DNA of 64,000 nt from Mesorhizobium sp. Z1-4 (lineage in GTDB: Bacteria > Pseudomonadota > Alphaproteobacteria > Rhizobiales > Rhizobiaceae). This document shows positions 7,931 through 16,537 of this stretch, piece after piece. Below the pieces are notes generated by a model. It saw only the letters and a list, made by a program, of their open reading frames with translations, was not told the origin of the DNA and ran no database searches. The translations under genes and the position numbers were made by a program. The stretch covers positions 513,501-577,500 of the forward strand of contig NZ_RCIO01000002.1 in assembly GCF_004000235.1 (NCBI RefSeq). The letters run 5' to 3'. The stretch's first letter is position 1. Every line of letters begins with the position of its first letter.

Positions 7931-8386
7931 ATGGCACTGAAAATCAGGCTCGCGCGTGCGGGCTCCAAGAAGCGCCCCTACTACCACGTCGTTATCGCCG
8001 ACGTGCGCAGCCCGCGCGACGGCCGTTTCATCGAGCAGGTCGGCTCGTGGAACCCGATGCTGCCCAAGGACGGTGAGCGCGTGAAGCTCAACGAGGAGCG
8101 CATCAAGCACTGGCTCTCCAATGGCGCGGTTCCGACCGACCGCGTGCTGCGCTTCCTCGACGAGGCCGGCATTGCGAAGCGTCCGACGCGCAGCAACCCG
8201 AACAAGGCACAGCCCGGCAAGAAGGCGCAGGAGCGCCTCGATGCCGCCAAGCAGGCTGAGGAAGACGCGAAGGAAGCAGCAGCTGCCGCTGAAGCAGAAG
8301 CCGCAGCCGCCGCTGAGGCACCGGCTGAAGAGGCAGTTGCCGAGGCTCCGGCCGAGGACGACAAGAAGGAAGAAGCCGCATCCTGA
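7931..8386 (+). CDS. rpsP: 30S ribosomal protein S16
   Basis: S16 helps assemble and stabilise the 30S subunit. The first 80 residues are the conserved core, beginning [19 protein letters not shown] and including [17 protein letters not shown]. The remaining 70 residues form an alanine- and glutamate-rich tail, which is common in rhizobial S16 and probably disordered. The start has an AGAAGGA ribosome binding site. It is the last gene of the ffh operon and is followed at once by a strong intrinsic terminator. The rimM, trmD and rplS genes that usually follow rpsP are not here. Confidence 0.97.
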   Translation: MALKIRLARAGSKKRPYYHVVIADVRSPRDGRFIEQVGSWNPMLPKDGERVKLNEERIKHWLSNGAVPTDRVLRFLDEAGIAKRPTRSNPNKAQPGKKAQERLDAAKQAEEDAKEAAAAAEAEAAAAAEAPAEEAVAEAPAEDDKKEEAAS

Positions 8387-8410
8387 TGCGTGCTGCATAG
8401 AACTTCTGAA

Positions 8411-8438
8411 AGGCGGGCAGGATTTGCCCGCCTTTTTT
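8411..8438 (+). terminator. Rho-independent terminator after rpsP
   Basis: A perfect nine-base-pair stem AGGCGGGCA / TGCCCGCCT with a five-base loop is followed by a run of T. It closes the ffh-rpsP operon. Confidence 0.92.
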
Positions 8439-8676
8439 GTTCAGCCGCTACCGTCGCCGCGCAATCTTTGTACCGTGCATGCCCCGCCCGGCGAAACCTT
8501 GCTGCGGGGCAGGCTGGACAAGCAGTCGCAATGTTGCGCAATGCGCCATCCATCTGATTTTATTTGACGTGGCGGCATCGTGCGGGGACACTGACGTTTC
8601 TCGCGCCGCACTGTCGCAAATGCGTGCTATGCAGATTCGCGGCGATTTAGCGCCTGTTCGCCCCGGGAAACAAAGC
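8439..8676 (+). promoter_or_regulatory. Leader region of the indolepyruvate oxidoreductase gene
   Basis: These 238 bases hold no recognisable gene. TTGACG (8564-8569) followed after 17 bases by GACACT (8587-8592) is a weak promoter candidate, and GGGAAA precedes the chosen ATG. An in-frame extension of the downstream gene into this stretch looks non-coding. Confidence 0.35.
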
Positions 8677-11600
8677 ATGACACTCCACGACGTTTCGCTG
8701 GACGACAAATTCGACCTTTCCAAAGAGCGGATTTTCGTTTCAGGGGCCCAGGCAATCGTGCGCATGCTGCTTATGCAGCGCGAGCGTGACCGCCGCGCGG
8801 GACTTAATACGGCGGGTTTTGTCTCCGGCTATCGCGGCTCGCCCCTCGGCGGGCTCGACCTGCAATTGTGGAAGGCCCGCAAGCAACTCGCTGCCTCCGA
8901 TATCGTCTTTCAGCCGGGTCTCAACGAAGAGCTCGCGGCCACGGCTTGCTGGGGTTCGCAGCAGACCGAGCTTTTGGGCGAAGGCAAATATGACGGCGTG
9001 TTCGGCGTCTGGTACGGCAAGGGCCCGGGGGTCGACCGCTCGGGCGATGTCTTCCGCCACGCAAATCTGGCAGGCTCGTCGAAACATGGCGGCGTTCTGG
9101 CGCTGATGGGCGACGACCACATGGCGGAATCGTCCACTGTCGCGCATGCGACGGAGTTTCTGTTCGTTGATACCATGGTGCCGGTGCTCAACCCTGCCGG
9201 CGTGCAGGAACTGATCGACTACGGCCTTTATGGGTATGCGCTGTCGCGTTTCGCCGGCACCTGGGCAGCGATCAAATGCGTCAAGGACAATGTGGAGTCC
9301 ACGGCTTCGGTGGATGCCTCGCTGGACCGCGTGAAGATCGAGCTGCCCGATTTCGAGATGCCGCCCGGCGGCATCAATATTCGCCATGAAGTGGACCAGC
9401 TTGGCCAGGAAGCGCGGCTGCACGAATACAAGCGTGCTGCTGCGGCAGCCTTCATTCGTGCCAACGACCTCAACCGCATGATCTATTCGGGCGGCAAGGA
9501 CGCCCGCATCGGCATCATTACGGTCGGCAAATCCTATCTCGATACGCGCCAGGCGCTGGACGATCTCGGCATCGACGAGGCAAAGGCGCGGCAGATCGGG
9601 CTCAGGCTGTTCAAGGTGGCCGCGCCATGGCCGCTCGATTACCAGCACATCGCCGAGTTCGCGCGCGGCCTCGAATATGTGGTCGTTGTGGAGGAGAAGC
9701 GCTCTCTGCTTGAAGTGCAGATGCGCGAACACCTCTACGGCACTGCCAACCAGCCGGTCATCGTCGGCAAGAAGGACGAGCGCGACAACTGGCTGTTCCC
9801 CGCCAAGGGCGCACTCGATCCCAACGAGATTGCCATCGCGCTTGGCGAGCGCATCCTGAAGGTGGTCGGGCAGGTTGGCGACCTGGCAGACCGCGTAAGC
9901 CGTCTGCGGCAGTACCAGGCGATGCTTGCGGAGACCAAGGATGTCGGTTCGCGCATGCCCTATTTCTGCTCGGGCTGCCCGCACAACTCCTCGACGAAGG
10001 TACCTGAAGGCTCGATCGCGGGTGCCGGTATCGGCTGCCATTTCATGGCGATGTGGATGGACCGCGACACGATCGGCTTTACCGCCATGGGCGGTGAGGG
10101 CGCGCAATGGGTCGGCCAGGCGCCGTTTTCCAAACGCGAGCATCTGTTCCAGAACCTCGGCGACGGCACGTACAACCATTCAGGTTCGCTGGCGATCCGC
10201 TTCGCGATCGCGTCGGGCGCGAACATCACCTACAAGATTCTGTACAACGACGCCGTTGCGATGACCGGCGGCCAGCCGCATGAGGGCGGGCTGACGGTCG
10301 GCATGATCGCCGACCAGGTGCTGGCCGAAGGGGTGGAGCGTATCGCAGTCGTTAGCGACGAGCCCGACAAATACGGCGCGAATGTTTTCCCTGCGAGCGC
10401 GACGATCCATCATCGCGACGACATGGATGCCGTTCAGCGCGACCTGCGCGAACACAAGGGCGTGTCGGTTCTGATCTACGACCAGACCTGTGCAGCCGAA
10501 AAACGCCGGCGACGCAAGCGCGGCACCTTCCCCGACCCCGACAAGCGGGTGATCATCAACGAGCTTGTGTGCGAGGGCTGCGGTGATTGCGGGGTAAAAT
10601 CGAACTGTGTTTCGGTGCAGCCGCTGGAGACCGAGTTCGGCCGCAAGCGACGCATCGACCAGTCGAGCTGCAACAAGGATTTTTCCTGCGTCAACGGCTT
10701 CTGCCCGAGTTTCGTGACCGTGCACGGCGCAAAACTCAAAAAGTCGCAGGGTGTAGCCGGTTCTGCCGATCCGCTTGAAGGCGTGCCAGCACCTGCGATT
10801 TTCGAGCTCCGCAAGGATGGCTGGGCGACCATTATCGACGGCATCGGCGGCACCGGCGTTGTGACCATCGGCGCCATCATCGGCATGGCTGCGCATCTGG
10901 AAGGCAAGGGCTCTGGCCTCATCGACATGGCCGGGCTTGCGCAGAAGGGCGGGGCGGTGTTCAGCCACATGCGGGTTGCGCGCACGCCCGAGGAAATCAG
11001 CGCGATACGCGTTTCGGCCGGCAAGGCAGACCTCATTCTCGGTTGCGATCTGGTGGTCTCCGGCTCCCGCAAGGTGCTTTCGGCAGTGCGCAGCGGCGAG
11101 ACGCTGTTTGTGGCCAATACGGCCGAGGTTATGCCCGGCGATTTCGCGCGTTCGGCCGATTATTCGCTGCCCAGCGAACGCATTCGCCGCGCCATCCGCT
11201 CCGCTGTGGGCGATGACTGCGCTATCTTCTTCGATGCGACCGCCGCCGCTTCGAAGCTGTTCGGCAACACGATCGCAGCCAACATGTTCATGCTGGGCGT
11301 CGCCAGCCAGAAGGGCGCGCTGCCGGTTTCGCCCAAGGCCATTGAGCGCGCGATCGAGCTGAACGGGCAGGCGGTGGACATGAATGTCTCGGCGTTTCGC
11401 TGGGGGCGCTGCGCCGGGCACGACCCGGCAAAGGTGGCTGGCGTCATCGGTGCGAAGGACAAGCCGGAATTGCCTCCGGCGCAGAGCCTCGACGAGATTG
11501 TCGCCCGCCGCGCGGATTTCCTCACTGCTTATCAGGATGCGGCCTATGCCGGCCGTTATCGTTCGCGCATCGAAGCCGTGCGCAAGGCCGAGCAGGCGTG

Positions 11601-12147
11601 TGAACCGGGCTCAACGGTCGTGAGCGAAGCGGCGGCGCGCGGCCTCTTCAAGCTGATGGCGATCAAGGACGAGTACGAAGTTGCCCGGCTTTACACGGAT
11701 GGCGCCTTCCAGAAGCAGCTTGCGGCAGAGTTCGCGGGCTACGAGCGGCTGGAATTCCATCTGGCGCCGCCGATCCTTGGCCGCAAGGGAAGTGACGGGC
11801 ATCCGCGCAAGTCGCGCTTCGGCCCCTGGATGATGAGTGCTTTCAAGCTTCTCGCCCGCCTCAAAGGTTTGCGTGGCACTGCTTTCGACCCGTTCGGCCG
11901 TACTGCCGAGCGGCGCATGGAGCGCGACCTGCTTGCGCGGTATGAAGACGATCTCAGCAAGATTGCGGCGCAACTCACGCCTAGCCGGCTGGAGAGTGCG
12001 GCAGCGGTCGCTTCAATACCCCAGCTTGTCCGCGGCTACGGTCATGTGAAGGCCGCAAGCGCGGCGCGCGCCATGGAAGAGCGCGCCCGGCTGCTCGCGC
12101 GTTTCGAAGAAGGCGCCGAAAAAACCGAGCTGGAAGCGGCCGAATAG
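8677..12147 (+). CDS. Indolepyruvate ferredoxin oxidoreductase, fused alpha-gamma type
   Basis: This 1156-residue enzyme oxidatively decarboxylates indolepyruvate or related aryl/branched 2-oxo acids to acyl-CoA, using thiamine diphosphate and iron-sulfur clusters. The alpha-like part fills the first half; its TPP region near residues 430-530 begins CSGCPHNSSTKVPEGS and includes AMGGEGAQWVGQ. A cysteine-rich segment from about residue 632 (CEGCGDCG, then further cysteines to NGFCPSF) should hold iron-sulfur clusters. The gamma/POR domain begins near 722 with IDGIGGTGVVTIG. A family-specific C-terminal domain follows. The ATG at 8677 gives MTLHDVSLDDKFDL, the usual family start. The gene is monocistronic. 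Substrate choice within the 2-oxo acids is uncertain. Confidence 0.9.
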   Translation: MTLHDVSLDDKFDLSKERIFVSGAQAIVRMLLMQRERDRRAGLNTAGFVSGYRGSPLGGLDLQLWKARKQLAASDIVFQPGLNEELAATACWGSQQTELLGEGKYDGVFGVWYGKGPGVDRSGDVFRHANLAGSSKHGGVLALMGDDHMAESSTVAHATEFLFVDTMVPVLNPAGVQELIDYGLYGYALSRFAGTWAAIKCVKDNVESTASVDASLDRVKIELPDFEMPPGGINIRHEVDQLGQEARLHEYKRAAAAAFIRANDLNRMIYSGGKDARIGIITVGKSYLDTRQALDDLGIDEAKARQIGLRLFKVAAPWPLDYQHIAEFARGLEYVVVVEEKRSLLEVQMREHLYGTANQPVIVGKKDERDNWLFPAKGALDPNEIAIALGERILKVVGQVGDLADRVSRLRQYQAMLAETKDVGSRMPYFCSGCPHNSSTKVPEGSIAGAGIGCHFMAMWMDRDTIGFTAMGGEGAQWVGQAPFSKREHLFQNLGDGTYNHSGSLAIRFAIASGANITYKILYNDAVAMTGGQPHEGGLTVGMIADQVLAEGVERIAVVSDEPDKYGANVFPASATIHHRDDMDAVQRDLREHKGVSVLIYDQTCAAEKRRRRKRGTFPDPDKRVIINELVCEGCGDCGVKSNCVSVQPLETEFGRKRRIDQSSCNKDFSCVNGFCPSFVTVHGAKLKKSQGVAGSADPLEGVPAPAIFELRKDGWATIIDGIGGTGVVTIGAIIGMAAHLEGKGSGLIDMAGLAQKGGAVFSHMRVARTPEEISAIRVSAGKADLILGCDLVVSGSRKVLSAVRSGETLFVANTAEVMPGDFARSADYSLPSERIRRAIRSAVGDDCAIFFDATAAASKLFGNTIAANMFMLGVASQKGALPVSPKAIERAIELNGQAVDMNVSAFRWGRCAGHDPAKVAGVIGAKDKPELPPAQSLDEIVARRADFLTAYQDAAYAGRYRSRIEAVRKAEQACEPGSTVVSEAAARGLFKLMAIKDEYEVARLYTDGAFQKQLAAEFAGYERLEFHLAPPILGRKGSDGHPRKSRFGPWMMSAFKLLARLKGLRGTAFDPFGRTAERRMERDLLARYEDDLSKIAAQLTPSRLESAAAVASIPQLVRGYGHVKAASAARAMEERARLLARFEEGAEKTELEAAE

Positions 12148-12255
12148 CCGCCGATATTTCCGCAAGGCTTTCAGATTCCCACCAAAAAGGCTGATACGTA
12201 AGGCTTTTCTTAATGCGGCCGTGGCATTTTGACGATGCCGAGGTGGGATTCGTGA

Positions 12256-14595
12256 ATGACGAATGGCAAAAATAGCGGCGTCCCCGCGGATGTTTATGTG
12301 CAGTTCGTACGGTCGTTGTTCGACAACCACCACGTTCTGCTTATTGGCACCGCGTGCCATGCAATAGCAGCGCTGATGGTTTACGTCGCCAGCGGCGACG
12401 TCGTTTACGTTGCGCTCGCCGGGCTTCTCCTTGCCGTCGGCACTTGGCGCTATGCGGGTATGGTGCGCTTCCACCGAAGCGGCGGCATCCCGGACGAGCG
12501 GTCAGCCCAGCGCTGGGAAAACGAATACATCCTGAAAGGCAGCATCCAGGGTTTGATGCTCGGCGCTTTCTGCTTCACAGCCATCTATCTGCGGCCCGTG
12601 CCGTTCGGCGAAATGGCCGCGATATCGGTCACACTGGGCTCGATCGTAACCGTTGTCGGCCGCAACTACGGCTCACGGCGCATGGTCTCCATCTTCGCCG
12701 CTACCTTTGTCGGGCCCATAGCGCTGGGCCTCATGCTGCGGCTGGACGTGCCGCATTTCGTGCTCGGACTGTTGATCGTGCCCTTTATGGTCGTCATCAA
12801 GTCGAGCGCGGACAACGTCAGGAACGTGCTGTTTTCGGCGGTTATCGGACACCGGCAGGCGCGCAACCTGGCGCAGCGTTTCGACCGGGCGCTCAACACG
12901 ATGTCGCACGGACTCGTCATGCTTGGCCCGGACGGCCGCGTCGTTGTCGCCAACTCGAAGGCCGCCAAGGTGCTGGGATTCGATGTGCCCAAACGTCTGC
13001 TTGGCCGATCCCTGCACGCCGTGCTGATGCGCGGCGTCGCCGGCGGCCTGCTGTCCCAGCGGGATGCCCGTTATGCGGAAGGCCAGCTGACGCGAGCGCT
13101 GAGCGACGACCGCGACCTCAAACTTCAGCTGCGCGCCGGCGACGGCCGTTATTTCGAACTGACGGCCCGCTCGGGCCACGAGGAACTGGGCGTCGTCACC
13201 TTTGAGGAAATCACCTCGCGTGTCGAAGCCGAGGAACGCATTCGCCACATGGCGCGTTTCGATTCGCTCACCGACCTTCCCAACCGGGCCTGGTTCCATG
13301 AACTCGTCGCGGAGCGGGTCGCCGGCGGCGACCCGGAACGTCAGTGTGCGCTCGCGGTTTTCGATCTCGACGATTTCAAGAGCATCAACGACACGCTTGG
13401 CCATCCCGTTGGCGACGGCCTGATTTTCGCCGTCGGCGAAAAGCTGTCTGCCATTGCCTCGGACGAGGTAATCGTCAGCCGTTTCGGCGGCGATGAATTC
13501 ATGCTGTTCTTCAATTCGATCGGCAGCGAAAAAGAGCTCACAGTCGTGCTCGACCGGATCTTTGCCGATCTCAACGGCTATGTGGATGTGTCGGGGCACG
13601 CTCTCAGGGTTCAGATGAGCGCAGGTGCGGTCATTTCCGATGTCGGCGGAACCGATGTCGACGACATGATCGTCAAGGCCGATCTGGCGCTCTACAAAGC
13701 GAAGGAAGCCGGCAAGAATGGCTGGCGGCTCTTCGAAGCGAAGATGAACGCAGCCTTCCGCAACCGGCAGATGCTCAAGTCTGACCTGCGCGGGGCCGTT
13801 GAGGCGCGCAGCCTGCGTGTCGTCTATCAGCCGATTGTCGCCATGAACTCCATGCGCATCGCAAGCTGCGAGGCACTGTGCCGCTGGGACCATCCCGAGC
13901 TCGGGCCGGTGTCGCCGGCGGTTTTCATTCCGCTGGCAGAAGAGATGGGGATCATCTCCGAAATCAGCGAACTGGTGCTGGAGCAGGCAACGAGCGCCTG
14001 CGTGAGGTGGCCGGGCGACATCTGCGTCTCGGTCAACCTGTCGGCCAAAGACTTCCACAACAGTGAAGTCGTGGAGAAGGTGCGAAGCGCACTTGAGCGC
14101 TCCGGTCTGCCGCCGCACCGCCTCGAGGTTGAGGTAACCGAAACCGCGCTGCTCGACGACAAGTCCTCGACCGGCAAGTTCCTCAACGACATCAAGGCGC
14201 TCGGCGTGCGCATCGCGCTGGACGATTTCGGCACCGGCTATTCGAGCCTGAGCTACCTGCACACGCTGCCGCTCGACAAGGTGAAGATCGATCGCAGCTT
14301 CCTGCTCGACGTGACACAGAATCCGCGCGCGCTCGAACTCCTCAAGGGAGTGGTGGGGCTGTCGCGCGGAATTGGCCTGCAAATCACCATGGAAGGCGTG
14401 GAAACCTTCGAGCAGCTCGAAGTGTTGTCGCAAACGGTGAAACCGGACCTCGTGCAGGGCTTCCTGTTCGGGTCGGCACTGACCGCTTCCGGCGTGGAGA
14501 CGATCTCCGTCCATGCCTGGCCGACCGCCGCCGATCTGGACGACGGCGCAGCATCGGGCGAGCCGAAAAACCGCAAAGCCGCAAAAGCGCAGTAG
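12256..14595 (+). CDS. Membrane-bound diguanylate cyclase/phosphodiesterase (PAS-GGDEF-EAL)
   Basis: This 779-residue protein should make and/or break cyclic-di-GMP at the inner membrane. About six hydrophobic segments occupy residues 15-195 with no known sensor signature, followed by a PAS-like domain at about 205-320. The GGDEF domain has an intact GGDEF motif at 411-415, so cyclase activity is possible; the RxxD inhibitory site just before it is absent (SDEV). The EAL domain has EAL at 539-541 and DDFGTGYSSL at 656-665, so phosphodiesterase activity is also possible. Which activity dominates cannot be read from the sequence. It lies just upstream of a FeeM-like synthase gene, but a 159-base gap with its own regulatory sequence separates them. 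Confidence 0.92.
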   Translation: MTNGKNSGVPADVYVQFVRSLFDNHHVLLIGTACHAIAALMVYVASGDVVYVALAGLLLAVGTWRYAGMVRFHRSGGIPDERSAQRWENEYILKGSIQGLMLGAFCFTAIYLRPVPFGEMAAISVTLGSIVTVVGRNYGSRRMVSIFAATFVGPIALGLMLRLDVPHFVLGLLIVPFMVVIKSSADNVRNVLFSAVIGHRQARNLAQRFDRALNTMSHGLVMLGPDGRVVVANSKAAKVLGFDVPKRLLGRSLHAVLMRGVAGGLLSQRDARYAEGQLTRALSDDRDLKLQLRAGDGRYFELTARSGHEELGVVTFEEITSRVEAEERIRHMARFDSLTDLPNRAWFHELVAERVAGGDPERQCALAVFDLDDFKSINDTLGHPVGDGLIFAVGEKLSAIASDEVIVSRFGGDEFMLFFNSIGSEKELTVVLDRIFADLNGYVDVSGHALRVQMSAGAVISDVGGTDVDDMIVKADLALYKAKEAGKNGWRLFEAKMNAAFRNRQMLKSDLRGAVEARSLRVVYQPIVAMNSMRIASCEALCRWDHPELGPVSPAVFIPLAEEMGIISEISELVLEQATSACVRWPGDICVSVNLSAKDFHNSEVVEKVRSALERSGLPPHRLEVEVTETALLDDKSSTGKFLNDIKALGVRIALDDFGTGYSSLSYLHTLPLDKVKIDRSFLLDVTQNPRALELLKGVVGLSRGIGLQITMEGVETFEQLEVLSQTVKPDLVQGFLFGSALTASGVETISVHAWPTAADLDDGAASGEPKNRKAAKAQ

Positions 14596-14754
14596 TGCAT
14601 CTGGAGCGCGCCAGCTTACGCTGGGGCAGGTATCAGTGTTCGTGCAGGGCTGTTAAGGTTAATAAGAACTTAATGAATCTGCGGTGATTTTTCGTTTCTT
14701 TGAATTGTTAATGTATAGTAACTTCTCTCGTGGCGGAATACGAGGGTTGGTTAT
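14596..14754 (+). promoter_or_regulatory. AT-rich promoter region of the FeeM-like synthase gene
   Basis: This stretch is markedly richer in A and T than its surroundings. It contains four TTAA tetramers and a TATAGT hexamer at 14714-14719 that could be a -10. No good -35 was found at standard spacing, as is usual for promoters that need an activator. Confidence 0.45.
14659..14673. promoter_or_regulatory. CtrA-type binding box TTAA-N7-TTAA
   Basis: TTAA, seven bases (TAAGAAC), TTAA: a perfect match to the alphaproteobacterial CtrA consensus. It lies 82 bases before the FeeM-like start codon and about 41 bases before the TATAGT hexamer. A further TTAA lies just upstream at 14653. Confidence 0.55.
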
Positions 14755-15528
14755 ATGCGTGTGAGTGAAAAGCCGTCGCATATCGCGACAGGTGAGAGTG
14801 AAAACAGCACTTCTGTCTCTCCATTTATCAATGGCGTCCTGAGCCTTCTGGAGCAAGTCGAGTACAGGCATCTCGACAGCGGCGAAGACTTCGAAGACGT
14901 TTGCCGGCTTCGCTACAAATCATATGTGCAGTCGGGAATGATGGCGCCCAATGCCGCGAAAGCGGTGCGCGACAAGTTCGACGAGCTGCCCAACAGCTAT
15001 GTCTTCGGCATCTATTTCGATGGCCGACTGGTCAGCACGCTGCGCCTGCACCACGTGAACGAGCGATATCCGCTTTCGCCGAGCACCGATGTGTTCGGCG
15101 AAGAGTTGATGCCGCGCATCGCCAGTGGCGAAAGTTTCGTCGACCCAAGCCGTTTTGCGGCCGATATGGAATGGTCCGGCGCGCTGCGCACGCTGCCATA
15201 CATTACCCTGCGGCTGGCCGTGCTGGCATGCAAGTACTTCAATCCGACGTACTGCCTCACGGCGGTCAAGGAAGACCATGCGTCGTTCTACCGGCGCATC
15301 TTCCGCAGCGAGGAAGCAGCGGAACCGCGCACCTATCCGGGATTGATCGTGCCGGTTCACCTCTATCAGTCGAAATGTTCCGACAACATGGAAAACACGA
15401 TCGAGCGTTTCCCGTTCTTCCATTCCACACAGTCGGAGCGGCGGATGCTGTTTGCACGGCCTTCCGGCGGTGAACTGGCGCCGCTCACGATCCTGCCGAC
15501 GGCCAAGTACTGGAAAGAGGCCGCCTGA
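14755..15528 (+). CDS. FeeM/LuxI-like N-acyl amino acid synthase domain protein
   Basis: This 257-residue protein matches the N-acyl amino acid synthase (FeeM) group, a branch of the GNAT fold related to LuxI autoinducer synthases that transfers a fatty acyl group to an amino acid amine. The core runs from about residue 38 (VEYRHLDSGEDFEDVCRLRYKSY) through FGIYFDGRLVSTLRLH, the FVDPSRFAADMEW segment, and YITLRLAVLACKYFNPTYCL with AVKEDHASFYRRIF. No signal peptide is present. It is flanked by a c-di-GMP enzyme and a Crp/Fnr regulator, and a CtrA-type box lies upstream. The acyl donor and acceptor are unknown; a non-signalling lipid product is equally possible. Confidence 0.78.
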   Translation: MRVSEKPSHIATGESENSTSVSPFINGVLSLLEQVEYRHLDSGEDFEDVCRLRYKSYVQSGMMAPNAAKAVRDKFDELPNSYVFGIYFDGRLVSTLRLHHVNERYPLSPSTDVFGEELMPRIASGESFVDPSRFAADMEWSGALRTLPYITLRLAVLACKYFNPTYCLTAVKEDHASFYRRIFRSEEAAEPRTYPGLIVPVHLYQSKCSDNMENTIERFPFFHSTQSERRMLFARPSGGELAPLTILPTAKYWKEAA

Positions 15529-15622
15529 CGACAGTGGCGAGGCCCGGCCGGTCGCTTGCAACCCAACTGGCGCGCGTTCATAAGCGGAAAGTGCGGCACT
15601 GGGGCCGCAACCGCGAGGTTCG

Positions 15623-16297
15623 ATGAGCGCAAAGGACGAGGTTGTTCGCTCGGCCGTCTGGGCCGCAGAACTGGCCGAAGACGAGTTGGAGCGTGCGTGC
15701 CGCGGGCTGATTGAGCGCAGTTTCGACAAGGGCGCTTATATTTGCCACCGGGGCGACCGCCTCGACTACTGGACCGGCGTTGTGTCCGGTCTGGTGAAGA
15801 TCAGCACCATTTCGCAAACCGGCAAAGCCATGACATTTGCCGGTGTCGGCGCAGGCGGCTGGTTCGGTGAGGGCTCGCTGATCAAGGACGAGCCGCGTCA
15901 ATACGATCTGGTGGCAATCCGAGATACCCGGCTGGCGATGATGCCGCGCTCGGTGTTCATGTGGCTTTTCGAAAACAGCACCGGCTTCAACCGGTTTCTG
16001 GTCTTCCAGCTCAACGAGCGCATGGGCCAGTTCATCGCGACCATCGAACAGGACCGAATCCTGGGCCCGAAAGAGCGGGTGGCGCGCAATCTCGGCTGGC
16101 TTTTCAACCGGGTCCTCTATCCGGGTACCCGCGGCGAGATCGAGATATCCCAGGAAGAGCTTGCGCTGCTTACCGCGCTGTCGCGCCCGCTGGTGAACAA
16201 AGCGCTGCGCGAACTTGAAGCCGAGGGACTGCTCAAGGTCGACCGCGGCCGCATCAGCGTATTCGACCGCAACAGGTTGGCGCGCTACGGCGCCTGA
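15623..16297 (+). CDS. Crp/Fnr-family transcriptional regulator
   Basis: This 224-residue protein has an N-terminal cyclic-nucleotide-type beta barrel (about 25-125, with KGAYICHRGDRLDYWTGVVSG), a long dimerisation helix and a C-terminal helix-turn-helix with recognition helix region ALSRPLVNKALRELEAEGLL. Only two cysteines occur near the N-terminus, and the four-cysteine iron-sulfur pattern of FNR is absent, so direct oxygen sensing is unlikely. The GEGSLI segment of the barrel lacks the arginine/serine pair typical of cAMP-binding Crp, so the effector is unclear. A GAGG ribosome binding site precedes ATG. It could regulate the neighbouring synthase or the downstream transporter cluster. Confidence 0.87.
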   Translation: MSAKDEVVRSAVWAAELAEDELERACRGLIERSFDKGAYICHRGDRLDYWTGVVSGLVKISTISQTGKAMTFAGVGAGGWFGEGSLIKDEPRQYDLVAIRDTRLAMMPRSVFMWLFENSTGFNRFLVFQLNERMGQFIATIEQDRILGPKERVARNLGWLFNRVLYPGTRGEIEISQEELALLTALSRPLVNKALRELEAEGLLKVDRGRISVFDRNRLARYGA

Positions 16298-16394
16298 CAG
16301 GCCCGCACAGACACCACATCAAATCAGGGAAGTGCGCCGCCTTGCCGGAAGCTGAGCGCGGCTGACCGCGCGAACAAACAGAGACGCCCATTGA

Positions 16395-16419
16395 ACAGAC
16401 AGTTTGGCGTCCTGTCTGT
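16395..16419. promoter_or_regulatory. Palindromic operator candidate upstream of the first CoA ligase/LIV operon
   Basis: Perfect eight-base inverted repeat ACAGACAG, nine bases, CTGTCTGT, extended by TTG/CAA on the outside with one extra base. It lies 119 bases before the ligase start codon. The regulator is unknown; symmetry and arm size fit a TetR- or GntR-type dimer. Confidence 0.5.
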
Positions 16420-16469
16420 CAAGGGGCGAGTTGAATAACGTCTCGATTCATGGAAATTTGATTGCCAAC

Positions 16470-16493
16470 AAAAAAAGCTCCGCTTGACGGAGC
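16470..16493 (-). terminator. Intrinsic terminator facing left, inside the ligase leader
   Basis: Stem GCTCCG / CGGAGC with a five-base loop. On the minus strand it is followed by seven T (16470-16476), the normal form of an intrinsic terminator for leftward transcription. On the plus strand the hairpin is followed by A, so it would not stop the operon. No leftward gene is seen to its right. Confidence 0.55.
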
Positions 16494-16537
16494 GAAAAAA
16501 CATTAGCGGGGAGTGGGCCCGCCGGGAGGAATGCGCT

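Noticed and set aside
8534-8541. TTGCGCAA palindrome in the leader of the indolepyruvate oxidoreductase gene
   Set aside because: Eight bases only, with no second site or extended symmetry, so it is not distinguishable from chance.
10180-11421. 413-codon open frame on the minus strand inside the indolepyruvate oxidoreductase gene
   Set aside because: Low-complexity histidine/arginine/alanine-rich translation with no family pattern; shadow of the real gene.
12673-14514. 613-codon open frame on the minus strand opposite the GGDEF/EAL gene
   Set aside because: No domain or start signal is visible; it mirrors the codon bias of the real gene.
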